From contig NC_070566.1 in the NCBI RefSeq assembly GCF_026914185.1, positions 6,386,001 to 6,450,000 of the forward strand: DNA of 64,000 bases, given 5' to 3'. This document shows positions 33,180 through 43,109 of this stretch, piece after piece. The stretch's first letter is position 1, and each line of letters opens with the position of its first letter. A model generated the notes under the pieces. It had not been told where the DNA came from. It saw only the letters and a list, made by a program, of their open reading frames with translations, and made no database searches. The position numbers and the translations under genes were made by a program. Source of the stretch: Puccinia triticina. Taxonomy: Eukaryota; Basidiomycota; Pucciniomycetes; Pucciniales; Pucciniaceae.

Positions 33180-33670
33180 CAAGACATCGGCACCTGGTCA
33201 GTCGACATAAACCTAGTATGAAGCATACTCCAGACCCGCGTGGGAAACAGCCTCCAAGCTACCTTTGCCCGCATTTTGAAAACTTCCCAAACTTCTGGAG
33301 CATCCAGAACTTCTGCCCAACTCCCCCCCTTCAGGTCGGCCTTGAACCAAAAGTCAAAACTCCTACAACCCTTACACCTTGCCCCTCGCCACCCTTACAA
33401 CTCGGTAACCTTACATCTTGCTACCCTTACACCTTGCCACCCTTACAACTCCCTACCCTTTGCTCGCACCCTTACAACTTGCTACCCATTGCTCGCACCC
33501 TTACACCTTGCCTCCCTTACAACTCGCTAGCCATCGCTCGCACCCTTACACCTTGCACCATTCCTCCCTCACACCTGCCTCACTGCCCTTACACTACATA
33601 CCTAGCACCTTGCTTCAGCACCCACCAAAGTTATTGGAGGCATCCTTACAATGCAAAATCATTATGAAAT
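33180..33670 (+). repeat. Dispersed repeat with CCCTTACA(A/C)CT(C/T)G tandem units, inverted partner at 39.45-40.01 kb
   Basis: From GTCAGTCGACATAAACCT onward the sequence matches the reverse complement of 39,990 down to about 39,450. A unique-looking stretch (about 150 bp) is followed by a degenerate tandem array of CACCCTTACAACTTGCTACC units. At the other site this repeat joins the 3' end of a copia gag frame. ORFs across it are repeat translations. Confidence 0.7.
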
Positions 33671-33699
33671 TGTAATTCAGGCTCCCAAACTCCCGGTGA

Positions 33700-34190
33700 T
33701 ACTCACCCCGGGATTGTTAAACTGCAAAACTTAATTGGTTGCGTGCACAGCCCCTCAAAAACAAATTTTGAGGGGCAGAAGCTCTGCTTGTATGTAGCTA
33801 TGTATACCCCCAGCCGCCACGCTGGGGGGGGACTTCCTTGACTTCCTCCCGGGCACAACAGTATACAAGTTTTGCTGTTTGGAAAGAATCCCACCCAATC
33901 AACAAGTACGTGCAGTACATGTCTTGTTGCCTTGGAGGAGTTCCTCCTGGCAATGATGTACACATGCTGATCATGAGGGATTCCACCAAATTGACCAGGT
34001 TTTATACTGTTTTTGACTGGGAAAAATCCCTCCCGGTCAAAGACGCAGACAAACTGGTTGACCGGAAGGAAAACCTGCTGCTCATCCTGGTTGACAAGAT
34101 ATGTATGTATCTCTTGTTGACCGGAGGGATCCCTTGCGATGGACATTAAATTTGACATAGTCATACTACTCACAGAAACTTTCCATTCCC
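33700..34190. repeat. Degenerate hairpin array (GGAGGGATCCCTT-type pairs)
   Basis: A chain of imperfect palindromes, for example TGCCTTGGAGGAGTTCCTCC followed by TGGCA (33,930-33,955), GACTGGGAAAAATCCCTCCC (34,015), GTTGACCGGAAGGAAAACC (34,056) and GACCGGAGGGATCCCTTGCG (34,120). The unit resembles the GACCAGAAGG...CCTTCTGGTC hairpin at 48.9-49.8 kb. The minus-strand ORF of 163 codons is most likely a by-product. Confidence 0.45.
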
Positions 34191-35070
34191 TCATTCAGTT
34201 GTATTTCACTCTTTTCCTACCTACAAAGAATCTTTGCAAGTACAAGCAGAGTTGAGTGAAAGTAGAATGAAACCAAATGGCTGCAAGGGTTTTATCAGGA
34301 TGAAGACTGTCCTGGTTACTCAAGTGTTCAGTCAGGTCAGTCTTCTGGGACAATGTTTCACCTTCATTGGTGGGTAATAAGGGCGGATCAACCCGGGCTG
34401 CACCTCCGGACTGACAAATCAAGGATCCCAATACCCGGATCTCCTCCTTGGGCTCCTCCAACACGTCCTGGTCTGATGCTTTGGGTGTTGCGGCTCGCCC
34501 TGGTTGGCAGTCACCGTCACCGAGGCAGTGCGACTGGCAGTGGCTGATGACTCCACCGTTTTTGGCGATGATGACAGTGAAGAGAGGATCAAGCAGTCTA
34601 CATGCGCAGTTTTTCTACAGATGGTCTACTCACGACCAGCCCATTACGACAAGCAATACTGAGGCCATCTGCTCATAGACCTTAGAAAGAAGCAGAACAA
34701 GGGTTGGCCATCTGTAAAAATAATGGATCAGGGGGGGGGGGGGCGAATGACTAACCTTTGGGGGAAGGAAGCCCAGTGGGGTCAATCTTATTTCCAATCA
34801 CTCGTGCACCTTTGTACATGTCAAAAAGCTACTTTGACAGAAACTTCATGGGGTCAGAAATCATCTTGTTGAATTAGAAGCACTATTTTCTAATAAAACG
34901 GAAAATAAGACACGCGTGAATGAGAAGGAGAGGAGAGCACTGACTTGTAAAGAGGACCAACCACGGGGATGACGGATAACACAGTACTGGATCACCGGGT
35001 CTCTTCCCTCTATTTCTCCGCAAGCAACGAGAGGACCACCGCCCTCTAACTAGCCATTGTCAGGCCAACG
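34191..35070. other. No confident gene
   Basis: Minus-strand frame 34,195-34,464 (89 codons) has no recognised domain. A run of 13 G lies at 34,731-34,743. 34,900-35,070 may be downstream sequence of the decayed minus-strand gene that follows. Confidence 0.35.
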
Positions 35071-35950
35071 GACGTCGATGGTTAGATGAGAGAGCTTGAC
35101 ATGACTGGTTTTATGGAAGAAGATTGTGGTAGCTTCTCCTTCTTCAACACTATGAAACTGGGCATACTGATTGGAATCCAAATGGTAAACTGCAGTAAAT
35201 TTTTTGGAGGGAATTCAGGTCAGAAAAAGATATGTTATGAGAGGGCGGTTGGATTGCAGAGTGAGAAAAGATGAATATGGAAAGAGTGACTAGCACCTTT
35301 GATTGCCAGTTTAGCATCATCGACGGCAATCTTGAGGATCTCCTCCAGCTCCCATATCGGCGTCGAGCGAGAAGGACGAATTTCCCTGGACGCTTTGAGG
35401 GAGTTGATCTGTGTCGTGAGGTCTTACGAGCCGGTTTTGTACAGTCTGGCCTTGAGGACCTTGATGTAAGCCTCCAACTCCGCATCCTGTTCCTTGATCT
35501 TACTCGGCCACCATTCCGTTCGCCGACCCGTTGTTCTGGCCGAGGGTCTCGAGGTCTTTGATGCATGAATTGTTCTCTGATTTTTTCTCGGACAGACGAT
35601 CAGACGCGCCTTGAGCTTGGCCACATAGTTGGTCTGGTTCTCGTTCAGGTCCTGTTTATTGACGAGCTGGATCTCAAGCTCCCTCATCAAATGCTCCGAA
35701 TGGATCAGGGCCGCCTTGGTCAGCGCAAGCTGGGACTCGAGAGAGGTGATTGACTTCTTGAACTCCTCAATGATTGGCTGGATCGTCTCGTAAAACGTGC
35801 TCTGGGAGATTGCTTCGCTTTGGCCGTGTTGAGTGGGTTTGATTTATTGATGGGTGTGGCCATTAGTTTGTGGCGATTGATCCTAGCTGATCGTGTCGCT
35901 GAGGTGCGTAGTTTGCTTCGCTGAAATTTGCTGAGGTTACCTCCAGGCAA
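35071..35950 (-). pseudogene. Coiled-coil (kinesin-like) gene remnant
   Basis: On the minus strand a coiled-coil stretch reads FYETIQPIIEEFKKSITSLE, then SEHLMRELEIQLVNKQDL and NENQTNYVAKLKARL (about 35,810-35,610). It shifts frame into KKSENNSCIKDLETLGQNNG, returns with EQDAELEAYIKVLKARLY, meets an in-frame TAA, and continues to ELEEILKIAVDDAKLAIK, where a GT donor lies near 35,297. A block after a CTGCAG acceptor (about 35,200) reads VYHLDSNQYAQFHSVEEGEA to DVRWPDNG and a stop. The wording of the coils is like the stalk of basidiomycete kinesins, but no motor domain is present. Frameshifts and a stop make it a pseudogene. Kinesin assignment is tentative. Confidence 0.42.
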
Positions 35951-36720
35951 AATGGTATGTATTTTGCTGCTCGGCGGTCCTTCCTATCCCCCGTGGACTG
36001 GCAGCTGAGCAGGGGATCCTACCATTCAGGTCCCCGACGGGGATTCAGCCACTATTTTCTGGTTTATTTGGAATAAAATTGTGAAAGTGGAGTTTGACAT
36101 ATTCCATGAGTGAAATGGTTTGAAGGTCTTGGTTGTAGCACATATCAAGGCTGATATCTGACAGATGGTCAGTTGAATGGACCCCCTGGATTAATTTTTT
36201 TCATTTAAAACTTTCTTTTCATGATTTCTGGAAACATTATGGGTGATTTTTAATAGGGAAATCCAATCAGCATATTCCAGTCCACCAGTGGTCATTAGAA
36301 ATGCACACATTTGAAGGTGTGTAAATTGGAAGCCACAATGTTTCACTGGGACACTCTGGATGTATTTCCTTGATTCAGGTATTCTTTAATCATGACTGAG
36401 CGAATTTGAATAATTGCTGAAATTAATTTGAGGGCATGAAATTCATCAAGGGTGTCCCAAGCCACTGGTGTTCATTAGATGTATAAGCACGTCTTGGATA
36501 CTTCATGGTTAGCAGTATATAAATTAGAATGGTCACTAGTTTACTGGTACACCATTGATGAATATAAAGCACTCAGAATAAATGCAGAATGCATTAAAAT
36601 TTGATCAAAGCGCATACTTTGCCAAATTCAAAGATCATAATTACTTCCTAAAAGCAAAAAATTAATTCACAGACCATATTTTTCACCCTCTCTAGCAGAG
36701 AGAATCCAATTTTTTTTCCA
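35951..36720. other. AT-rich, no gene seen
   Basis: Contains loosely repeated motifs (GTCCACCAGTGGTCATTAGA near 36,280; GCCACTGGTGTTCATTAGAT near 36,463; GGTCACTAGTTTACTGG near 36,532) that suggest a decayed tandem repeat of about 180 bp leading into the satellite that follows. No coding frame. Confidence 0.4.
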
Positions 36721-37190
36721 CAATAAATTCCAAACCACTCATACTTCTTGAGATTTTATTTCATAATACAACCAGGAACACTTAAAATTACCCAAACAGA
36801 GATGCCAGGCACCGGAAAGCTGTAATAATCCTTCTAGCAGCTCTTACTCACTTATTTTTGAGGGAGTACCCTGGATGCAACCTATATTTGATGCTCAATA
36901 ACTTCTAAACAACTGGGATTTCTCAAAATGTTACTCAGAATAAAATCCAAAACATTCAAAAGCCCCCAAAGCAGGGTGCCTGGCATTGGAAAACCCTGAA
37001 TAAGCTTTCTAGCAGTTCTAATCACCTATTTTGGAGGGAAAATCCTGGGTGAGGTCAATCTTTGATCCTCAATAACTTTCAAACTACTTGGATTTCTCAA
37101 AATTTTATTTCAGAATCAAATCTGGCACACTGAAAATTCCCTACCCCCCGGATGCATGGCATTGGGAAGGCTTTGATACTCTCTTTTCCC
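36720..37190. repeat. Satellite-like tandem repeat, period about 175 bp
   Basis: The block from CTAGCAGYTCTWAYCACYTATTTT through CTCAATAACTT, GGATTTCTCAAAAT and TGGCATTGG occurs from 36,834 and again from 37,009 (spacing 175 bp). A partial copy precedes (36,724-36,833). Copies differ at many bases. Confidence 0.75.
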
Positions 37191-37287
37191 TGCTGATCAG
37201 ATTGAGGGGCTCAGATCCCCCATTATCCTGCTGTGGTAAAATCCCACTTAAATATGTTTAAAAGTTAAAATGTAACTGGCAGCCTGA

Positions 37288-38580
37288 TTGAAACCAAACA
37301 TTCAGCAACATTTTCTTTGTTTTCATTTTTGTAGACTCCTTGTTCAATTCATTCATCACCCATCAGCAACTGCTCATATCAGTTCAGTCTCTAACTCCTT
37401 TTACATCAACCTCTTTCTTCAAGCTATGGCATTCTCTGGATTTTGTTTTAGTGCCGGCTTGACCAGCGGTAGGATGTTCTCGGATTTACCCAACCCAAAG
37501 TCTGTGCAACAAAACCACTTGAATCACTTGGAAGATACTTGCAACCCTCCACCCACATTGTCACGTGGGAATGCTCATCAGCAAAGCCATCAACATACTG
37601 ATAACCACAGTGAATATTGATATCAAGGAACTTGGGACTCTTTGACACCATCAATACAGAACAGGTGGTTTAATCTTCACCCCCAGCAGTACATACCAGC
37701 ATCTATGTTTGAAATTCAAAGCCCACAAAATCCATATGAGCAGCCCACGGATTATGGAAACCCTTGTCAGCCACTTTGCAAGGATATCTCTTATCAGCCG
37801 CATCACAAAGGTATCCCTAGTCAGCCGTATCACAAAGCTATCAGCCACCATTTGTACTTGCAAAATCAGAAAAGATATCACAACCACCAGCCCAATTTTT
37901 CACCATGTCCACCCCCAGCAACAATGGGAGGTTACGCTACCCGTAACGGTAGCGTAACGAAAACATAACGGAATCCTTGCCGTTATCGTTACCATGACGG
38001 CGGCAAAGCTTCCGTTATGTTTTCTTTAATTTTTTTCCCTTTTTTTCCTAGCCTCATTACGTTATCCCTTGCAATTCTAGGAGGATAACCTGCGCAAAAA
38101 AGGGGGTTTTCCCCCTTTTATGGCATTTTTACCTCTGGTAACGTGGTTAACGTGTTATGTCCATTATTTTTCCGGGTATTGGGGGTGAAAACACCCTCTG
38201 TTACGTTACCCACCGGCCCAAGGAGCCATGTTGCCAGATAACGGTAACACGTTATCTGGTAACGGCGGGAAGTTACGTTACAAAAATCCCTCTGGATATC
38301 GTAATGTATGTAACTTCCCATCGTTGCCCCCAGCCAGCCGCCTCCTTGCAGACCCAGCAGTGTGCTTTTTGTCTTGATAACTCCGTATTTTTGCCAAGCC
38401 AACAGTTTGCTTCTTGTCTCAATAATCCTGGCTCTTTGCAGCCCCAGCAGTGTGCTTATGGTCTCAACCCCTCTGCATCTTCACAGGACCAACAGTGTAC
38501 TTTGTTTCTTGTCACCTTTGTTAACAGGTCTCTTGATATCTCCCCAAACTGGGTTACTGATTGTCCAACTCCAAAATAGT
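37288..38580 (+). pseudogene. Gln/His/Pro-rich repeat protein gene, split by a MITE
   Basis: The open stretch before the insertion (37,642-37,918) is rich in Gln, Pro and His (CQPLCKDISYQPHHKGIPSQ). After the insertion (38,335-38,579) come four loose repeats around QQCAFCLDN, SQQFASCLNN, PQQCAYGLNPS and DQQCTLF, ending in CPTPK. An upstream frame (37,288-37,620) ends in a stop just before. With the element and one target duplicate removed, the downstream repeats join the +1-shifted frame HVHPQ and not the Pro-rich frame, so an additional shift is present. Not recognised; a secreted or structural repeat protein is possible, but no signal peptide is evident. Confidence 0.4.
37919..38326. mobile_element. 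MITE, about 408 bp, TSD CCCCCAG(C)
   Basis: The ends are CAACAATGGGAGGTTACG and the reverse complement of CAACGATGGGAAGTTACAT. CCCCCAG is repeated exactly at 37,912-37,918 and 38,327-38,333; the next base (C) also matches if the element is taken to start one base later, which would give 8 bp. The interior is full of GTTACGTTAC/GTAACG pairs and GATAACG blocks that can fold. Length and duplication fit a hAT-type MITE. Confidence 0.82.
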
Positions 38581-38599
38581 ATCCCTTTGAAATCAACCA

Positions 38600-39194
38600 C
38601 ATCTTAGAAAGATCCTCAAGCTAACATCCCAAGTCTGAGTCCAAGTCTGAGTTATAGTCTGAGTCTGAATCAGATCCTGAGTTAGGAGTACAATCACAAT
38701 CAAAATCCCATAACTCTTGCCTGTGAGTCCCAAGAAGCGTGCCTGTATAAGTAGCTCTGCCAAGACCTTGAAGAAGACCACACCAAAAACTTCCACATTA
38801 AAAATAAGATCAGCTCCAGATCAACCACCGGCAAGAAAACACCCAACACTAACAGCAAGCATCTTGAAGGCCCAAAGCTGACTGCTTCTGCGTGTACCTT
38901 TGATGGTCCTGACTCCAGAGAACAAATTCTAACACTGAGAAAAACAACTGCAGCATTAACCTGTCCTCCAATCCAAACCATTAACGACTTATATTCCTTA
39001 ACTGACTGTGTCTTTCATTTCTTAACCAATGTAAATTCACACTATTGGTCATGGATATCACCCACTCTCTTCTTGTTTCTATGATTGATTGATCAATCTG
39101 ATTCCATTTCATCTCATCACTTCTATGATGTCTCATTACACTCTACTTTAATCAACTGCCTGCTATTTCTTGTGTTCCTTTAATCTTCTGATTG
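38600..39194. other. No gene seen
   Basis: A short GAGTCTGAGT/AAGTCTGAGT tandem (38,630-38,690) and AT-rich sequence; a minus-strand frame at 38,700-38,981 has no domain. Confidence 0.4.
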
Positions 39195-39296
39195 CTCTGT
39201 CTCAATGTCATTGACATATTGAACTCTGTCTCAATGTCATTGACATATTGAACAGATAAATGGTTATAACTGCTTCTTATAACCATTTATCTGTTC
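39195..39296. other. 29-bp tandem duplication followed by a perfect 20-bp hairpin
   Basis: CTCTGTCTCAATGTCATTGA and the next nine bases occur twice in direct tandem (from 39,195 and 39,224). GAACAGATAAATGGTTATAA, a 7-base loop, and the exact reverse complement follow at 39,250-39,296. A perfect palindrome of this size could be the core of a foldback element or form a cruciform; a terminator role is not implied. Confidence 0.85.
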
Positions 39297-39449
39297 TTGT
39301 TTTTATTTTCAAAAAATTAACTTGCCAATGCCAAGTTAATTGGACAGTGAGATACAGCAAATGAGTCAAACTTGATTACTACATGTGCAACTTTTTGTGA
39401 GCTGGCTGAAGGGGACAATCTGTAGAGGCAGTAAGAGTTGCGAGGAATC

Positions 39450-40010
39450 AGTGTGGTGAAGTGTAAGTGTCTTGGTGTGCACAGGTAGTGAGGATCAAAG
39501 AAAGCAGCGAGGTGAGAGATTGCTGGAGAGAGGTGTAAGGTAGTAGCAAGGTGTAGGGCCACGAAGTGTATGTAGGGACTTTGGACTTTGGTTTGAGGCT
39601 GCGCTTGCAGGGGGCAGGGGGGGGGGTGTGAGGTGTAAGGATGCGAGCGAGGTGGGTGCGAGCAATGGCTAGCGAGTTGTAAGGGAGGCAAGGTGTAAGG
39701 GTGCGAGCGATGGGTAGCAAGTTGTAAGGGTGGAAAGGTGTAAGGGTGCGAGCAAAGGGTAGGGAGTTGTAAGGGTAGCAAGATGTAAGGTTACCGAGTT
39801 GTAAGGGTGGCGAGGGGCGAGGTGTAAGGGTTGTAGGAGTTTTGACTTTTGGTTCAAGGCCGACCTGAAGGGGGGGAGTTGGGCAGAAGTTCTGGATGCT
39901 CCAGAAGTTTGGGAAGTTTTCAAAATGCGGGCAAAGGTAGCTTGGAGGCTGTTTCCCACGCGGGTCTGGAGTATGCTTCATACCAGGTTTATGTCGACTG
40001 ACCAGGTGCT
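39450..40010 (-). repeat. Dispersed repeat, inverted partner of 33.18-33.67 kb
   Basis: Reverse complement of 33,200-33,650, with the tandem GTAAGGGTGCGAGC/GTAGCAAGTTGTAAGGGTG array at 39,640-39,830 and the unique stretch at 39,840-39,985. It adjoins the end of the copia gag frame at about 39,990. Between 39,317 and 39,600 the similarity fades. Confidence 0.7.
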
Positions 40011-40583
40011 GGGTTGCAAAAGTTGTTCGGCGTTGCTAATTAAGGTTTGCATAAGTGATGGCCGCTTTCGTGAGATCCGGGCAATGATCGTGCAACTTAG
40101 GATTGTAGCGGGAATGTCTAGCCCCATTGCAGCAAACTCTGCAAGAGTCTCTCCGAGCTTGGTGACGTATGAGTTGATGTCGTCCTTGTACTGTATGTCT
40201 TCCCATTTCCGCCAGACGTGGTAGATGGCGAGTAATGATGAAGAAGCATATTCGCCTTTGAGCTCTTTCCAAATGGCGAAGGCATCATTCTCGTTGTCAT
40301 CGGTGATCACGTGATTGTAGATGTGGTCTTCAATGTGCTGACCCAAGATCGCAGCGGCTCAAACATATTGTAGTTTGACTTCTTCAGAGGCATTGGGAGG
40401 CAGCGGTTGCTCGATGCACTTCGTGAGACTTTTGACCGCTAGATAAGTCTTCACCTTGCGTTGCCAGATAGGAAAGTTCTTGCTGGTGAAGTTGGGACAT
40501 TTGAAGGTGTCTCTATTGTCGCTGACAGGTGCAGAAGCGGGAGCAGGAGCTGCAGGGGCTGGATTGCTGCGAGAACCGGCCAT
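39978..40583 (-). pseudogene. Ty1/copia gag, with an in-frame stop
   Basis: Begins MAGSRSNPAPAAPAP at 40,583 and continues FKCPNFTSKNFPIWQRKVKT (a copia gag N-terminal block). It meets TGA at 40,361-40,359 after LQYV, then runs on in the same frame with NAFAIWKELKGEYASSSL-like text (NDAFAIWKELKGEYASSS) and TKLGETLAEFAAMG, the UBN2-type gag core. It ends soon after LLQPSTWSVDINLV, where the dispersed repeat starts. Protease, integrase and reverse transcriptase are absent. The element is therefore a truncated, inactive gag. A stretch upstream (40,590-40,793) is likely part of the 5' LTR/leader. Confidence 0.72.
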
Positions 40584-40793
40584 TTTTGATCCACTCTTAG
40601 TGTTGCAAAAAGTACGGAGGTTGATTGATTCGGCTTTCGAGACTGTAAATCTGTAAGATTTCACAAGACTAAGATTTATTTCTTGTGTAAGTATGGAATC
40701 TATCCTAACATGCTAGGAGATATAAAAAGGAAGGAAACAAGCATGTACCTAAGAGTGGATACAAGGCCAACTCTTCAGACAGGAAAAGTTTGA

Positions 40794-42399
40794 GGCCCCG
40801 TTTGGACGCCTGGTGTGATATGATAAATTGCATCATAATATACATACCACCCAATGTGCAATCCAACTGTAATAAAGCCAATCAAGAAATGATTAGATTT
40901 ATAACATGGCTGTTTGGCGCATCCACTCCAGAATAATGTTGGAGTCCATTTATAACAGGCTGTTTGAAGAGCAGACAGTATCATACATGTACACACACCT
41001 AGTACACATCTCGATGAACTGTTCAACTGGTTATCCGGAGGAGTAACACCCTCTCGATGACCGGTCATCTGGTCATCAAAAAGGACTTCACCTCTCAATG
41101 ACCGGTCAACCGGTCATCAAAGAGGACCTAACCTCTGGATGAACGGTTCGGCCGGCCATCCAGAGGAGTTCACCTCTTGATGACTGGTTGATTGGTCATC
41201 AAGAGGTCAAGTCCTCTTTGAAGAACGGTCCATCAAGAGCGTTCAGCTCTGACCGGCCATCCAGAGGAATTCAGCTCTTGATGACCGGTTGATCGGTCAT
41301 CAAGAGCTGAACTCCTCTTTGATGAACGGTCCATCAGGAACGTCTCTTGGTCCATCAAGAACGTTCACCTCTCTCGATGTCCGGTTGATTGGACATCAAG
41401 AGATGAACTCCTCTTGATGACCAGTCAAACGGACATCAAGAGAGGTGAACTCCTCTCGATGACCGGTCAACCGGACATCAAGAGAGCTGAACTCCTCTTG
41501 ATGACCGGTCAACTGGACATCGAGAGAGCTGAACTCCTCTTGATGACCGGTCAACCGGACATCGAGAGAGCTGAACTCCTCTCAATCATCCGGTCATTGA
41601 GAGGAGCCCACCTCTCAATGTCCGATCACCCAGTCATCAAGAGCTGAACTCCTCTGGATGGCCGGTCAAACCGGTCATCTAGAGGAGTTCAGCTCCTGAT
41701 GATTGGTTGAACCGGTCGTCCAGAGGGCTTCAGCTCCTGATGACCGGTTGACCGTTCATTGAGAGCTGAACTCCTCTCGATGACCGGTCAACTGGTCATG
41801 AGGACACAACCTCTCGATGACCTGTTGACTGGTCATCGAGAGGTGAAGCGGTTGACTGGCCATCGAAGAGGACACACCCTCTTGATGACCGGTCAACCAG
41901 ACTCCCAAGGTTATGTCCTCTTTGATGACCGGTTGACCAATCATCAAGAGGGTCTGTCCTCTTCAATGACCGGTTGGCCGGTCATCAAGAGGGTGTGTCC
42001 TCTTCAATGACCGGTTGAACCGGTGATCATTGAGAGGTGAAGTCCTCTGGATGGCCGGTCAGAACGGTCATCCAGAGGTTGTGTCCTCTTCGATGATTGG
42101 TTGACCAGTCATCAAGAGGTTATGTCCTTCTTGATGACCAGATGATCGGTCATCAAGAGGTGTAGCTTGATGACTGGGGGGTGAGTACATATGTAGTCAC
42201 CAATATATCACCTGGAAATAGAGGTCCTGACCTCTATTTCCAAAATGGCGGGGGTGATATTTTTTCGGTGATGTGGGGTAATGCATTTTACAATATCATT
42301 GGCAGCCCCAAACACCAAATAAACAGGTGTGATACCCCAGGCGCCCCCTGTTATAAATTGCCCGATTTATCATATTACATCGCACGGCCAAACGGGGCC
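40794..42399. mobile_element. PIF/Harbinger-like element filled with a hairpin minisatellite, TSD TGA
   Basis: The ends are GGCCCCGTTTGGACGCC and the reverse complement of GGCCCCGTTTGGCCGTGC. Both sides are flanked by TGA (40,791-40,793; 42,400-42,402). Subterminal blocks are also inverted (ATATGATAAATTG near 40,815 against CAATTTATCATAT-like sequence near 42,365). The interior from about 41,060 to 42,175 is a hairpin array. The 12-bp end is shared with the element at 3977 and the GGCCCC start with 572. It sits in what looks like the LTR of the neighbouring copia fragment. Confidence 0.85.
41060..42175. repeat. Hairpin minisatellite, ATGACCGGTCAACCGGTCAT-type units
   Basis: About 25 diverged units, each an imperfect palindrome of the form CTCTTGATGACCGG...CCGGTCATCAAGAG, joined by short AGCTGAACTCCT or TGTCCTCTT linkers. 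The spacing is 42 bp in the most regular part (41,414-41,590). Repetitive ORFs (MTGQPDIKRAELL) arise from it. The same core occurs in the arrays at 26.6, 50.6 and 61.0 kb. Confidence 0.88.
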
Positions 42400-42402
42400 T
42401 GA

Positions 42403-43060
42403 GAAATAAGAACGCTGCAGTGCAGGCTGTGACACTAGATTGTGCTATGAGAACAAGAGTTCTGTTGAGAGCAACTGAGGTCTATGTCAGCGCCTAGACT
42501 CAGTTATTCACGAGTTTATTAGTTAAGAAATTTCTTACTTAAACTCGTTGGAGCTTGATTCTCAAGGACTCCAAATACAAGCTGCTAAGGTACCAGAGCA
42601 GCTGTTGTCTAACAGAAGTTTGAAAATCAGTTAGCTACCAATCCTTGCTAACGAATAGGCTTCTGCAACAATGGTCTTACCTCCAATGGAGGGGTCCAAT
42701 ATCCAATTGTTGAGGCTAGAACCGTTTAGGTCTGATTCGGCGTTGGGTGCAGGCTTACTGCAGTTTAGTACATTAGGTACGCATCAGCTTCCGCACTTCC
42801 TAGCTTATGACAAATCCTATGCGAGCGTGACTTACCTGCTTGAGGGTCCGCTACGCTTAGGTCTCTTGGGCTCTTCATCTGGGTTTGACGTGGCTAAAGG
42901 AGAGGAACAGAGTTTGCACTTTTAGCTTCAAACTTCTGTCTTGGAGCCGCATGCATATGCATGGGCCTATTGAATACGCGGACTCACCGCTGCCCCTCGC
43001 GGGGTTAGGGCTTTGGTCCTTGCGCTTCCTGTGCGCTTGCGCAACACCCGAGTCTTGACA
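42403..43060. mobile_element. LTR-like remnant region
   Basis: The stretch from about TGTGACACTAG (42,428) to GAGTCTTGACA (about 43,060) starts with TG, ends with CA and has no coding frame except 84 codons without a domain. Part of it, read on the minus strand across the PIF element into 40,793, could be the 5' LTR of the copia gag (it would start TGTCACAGCC). I cannot separate the two possibilities. Confidence 0.3.
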
Positions 43061-43109
43061 CTTTCAGCCACCCTCAACGACTTGCACCAGGCCGACCAAA
43101 CATGACTTG

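Noticed and set aside
33161..33667. 168-codon plus-strand ORF (and 39,448-39,981 minus)
   Set aside because: Both are translations of the same dispersed repeat with tandem CCCTTACA units.
34731..34743. Run of 13 G as a regulatory or quadruplex site
   Set aside because: A single homopolymer without neighbouring G-tracts; more likely slippage or a sequencing error.
41414..41647. Repetitive ORFs in the ATGACCGG arrays (also at 26,922-27,371 and 50,946-51,495)
   Set aside because: By-products of tandem hairpin units; the frame is not maintained along the arrays.
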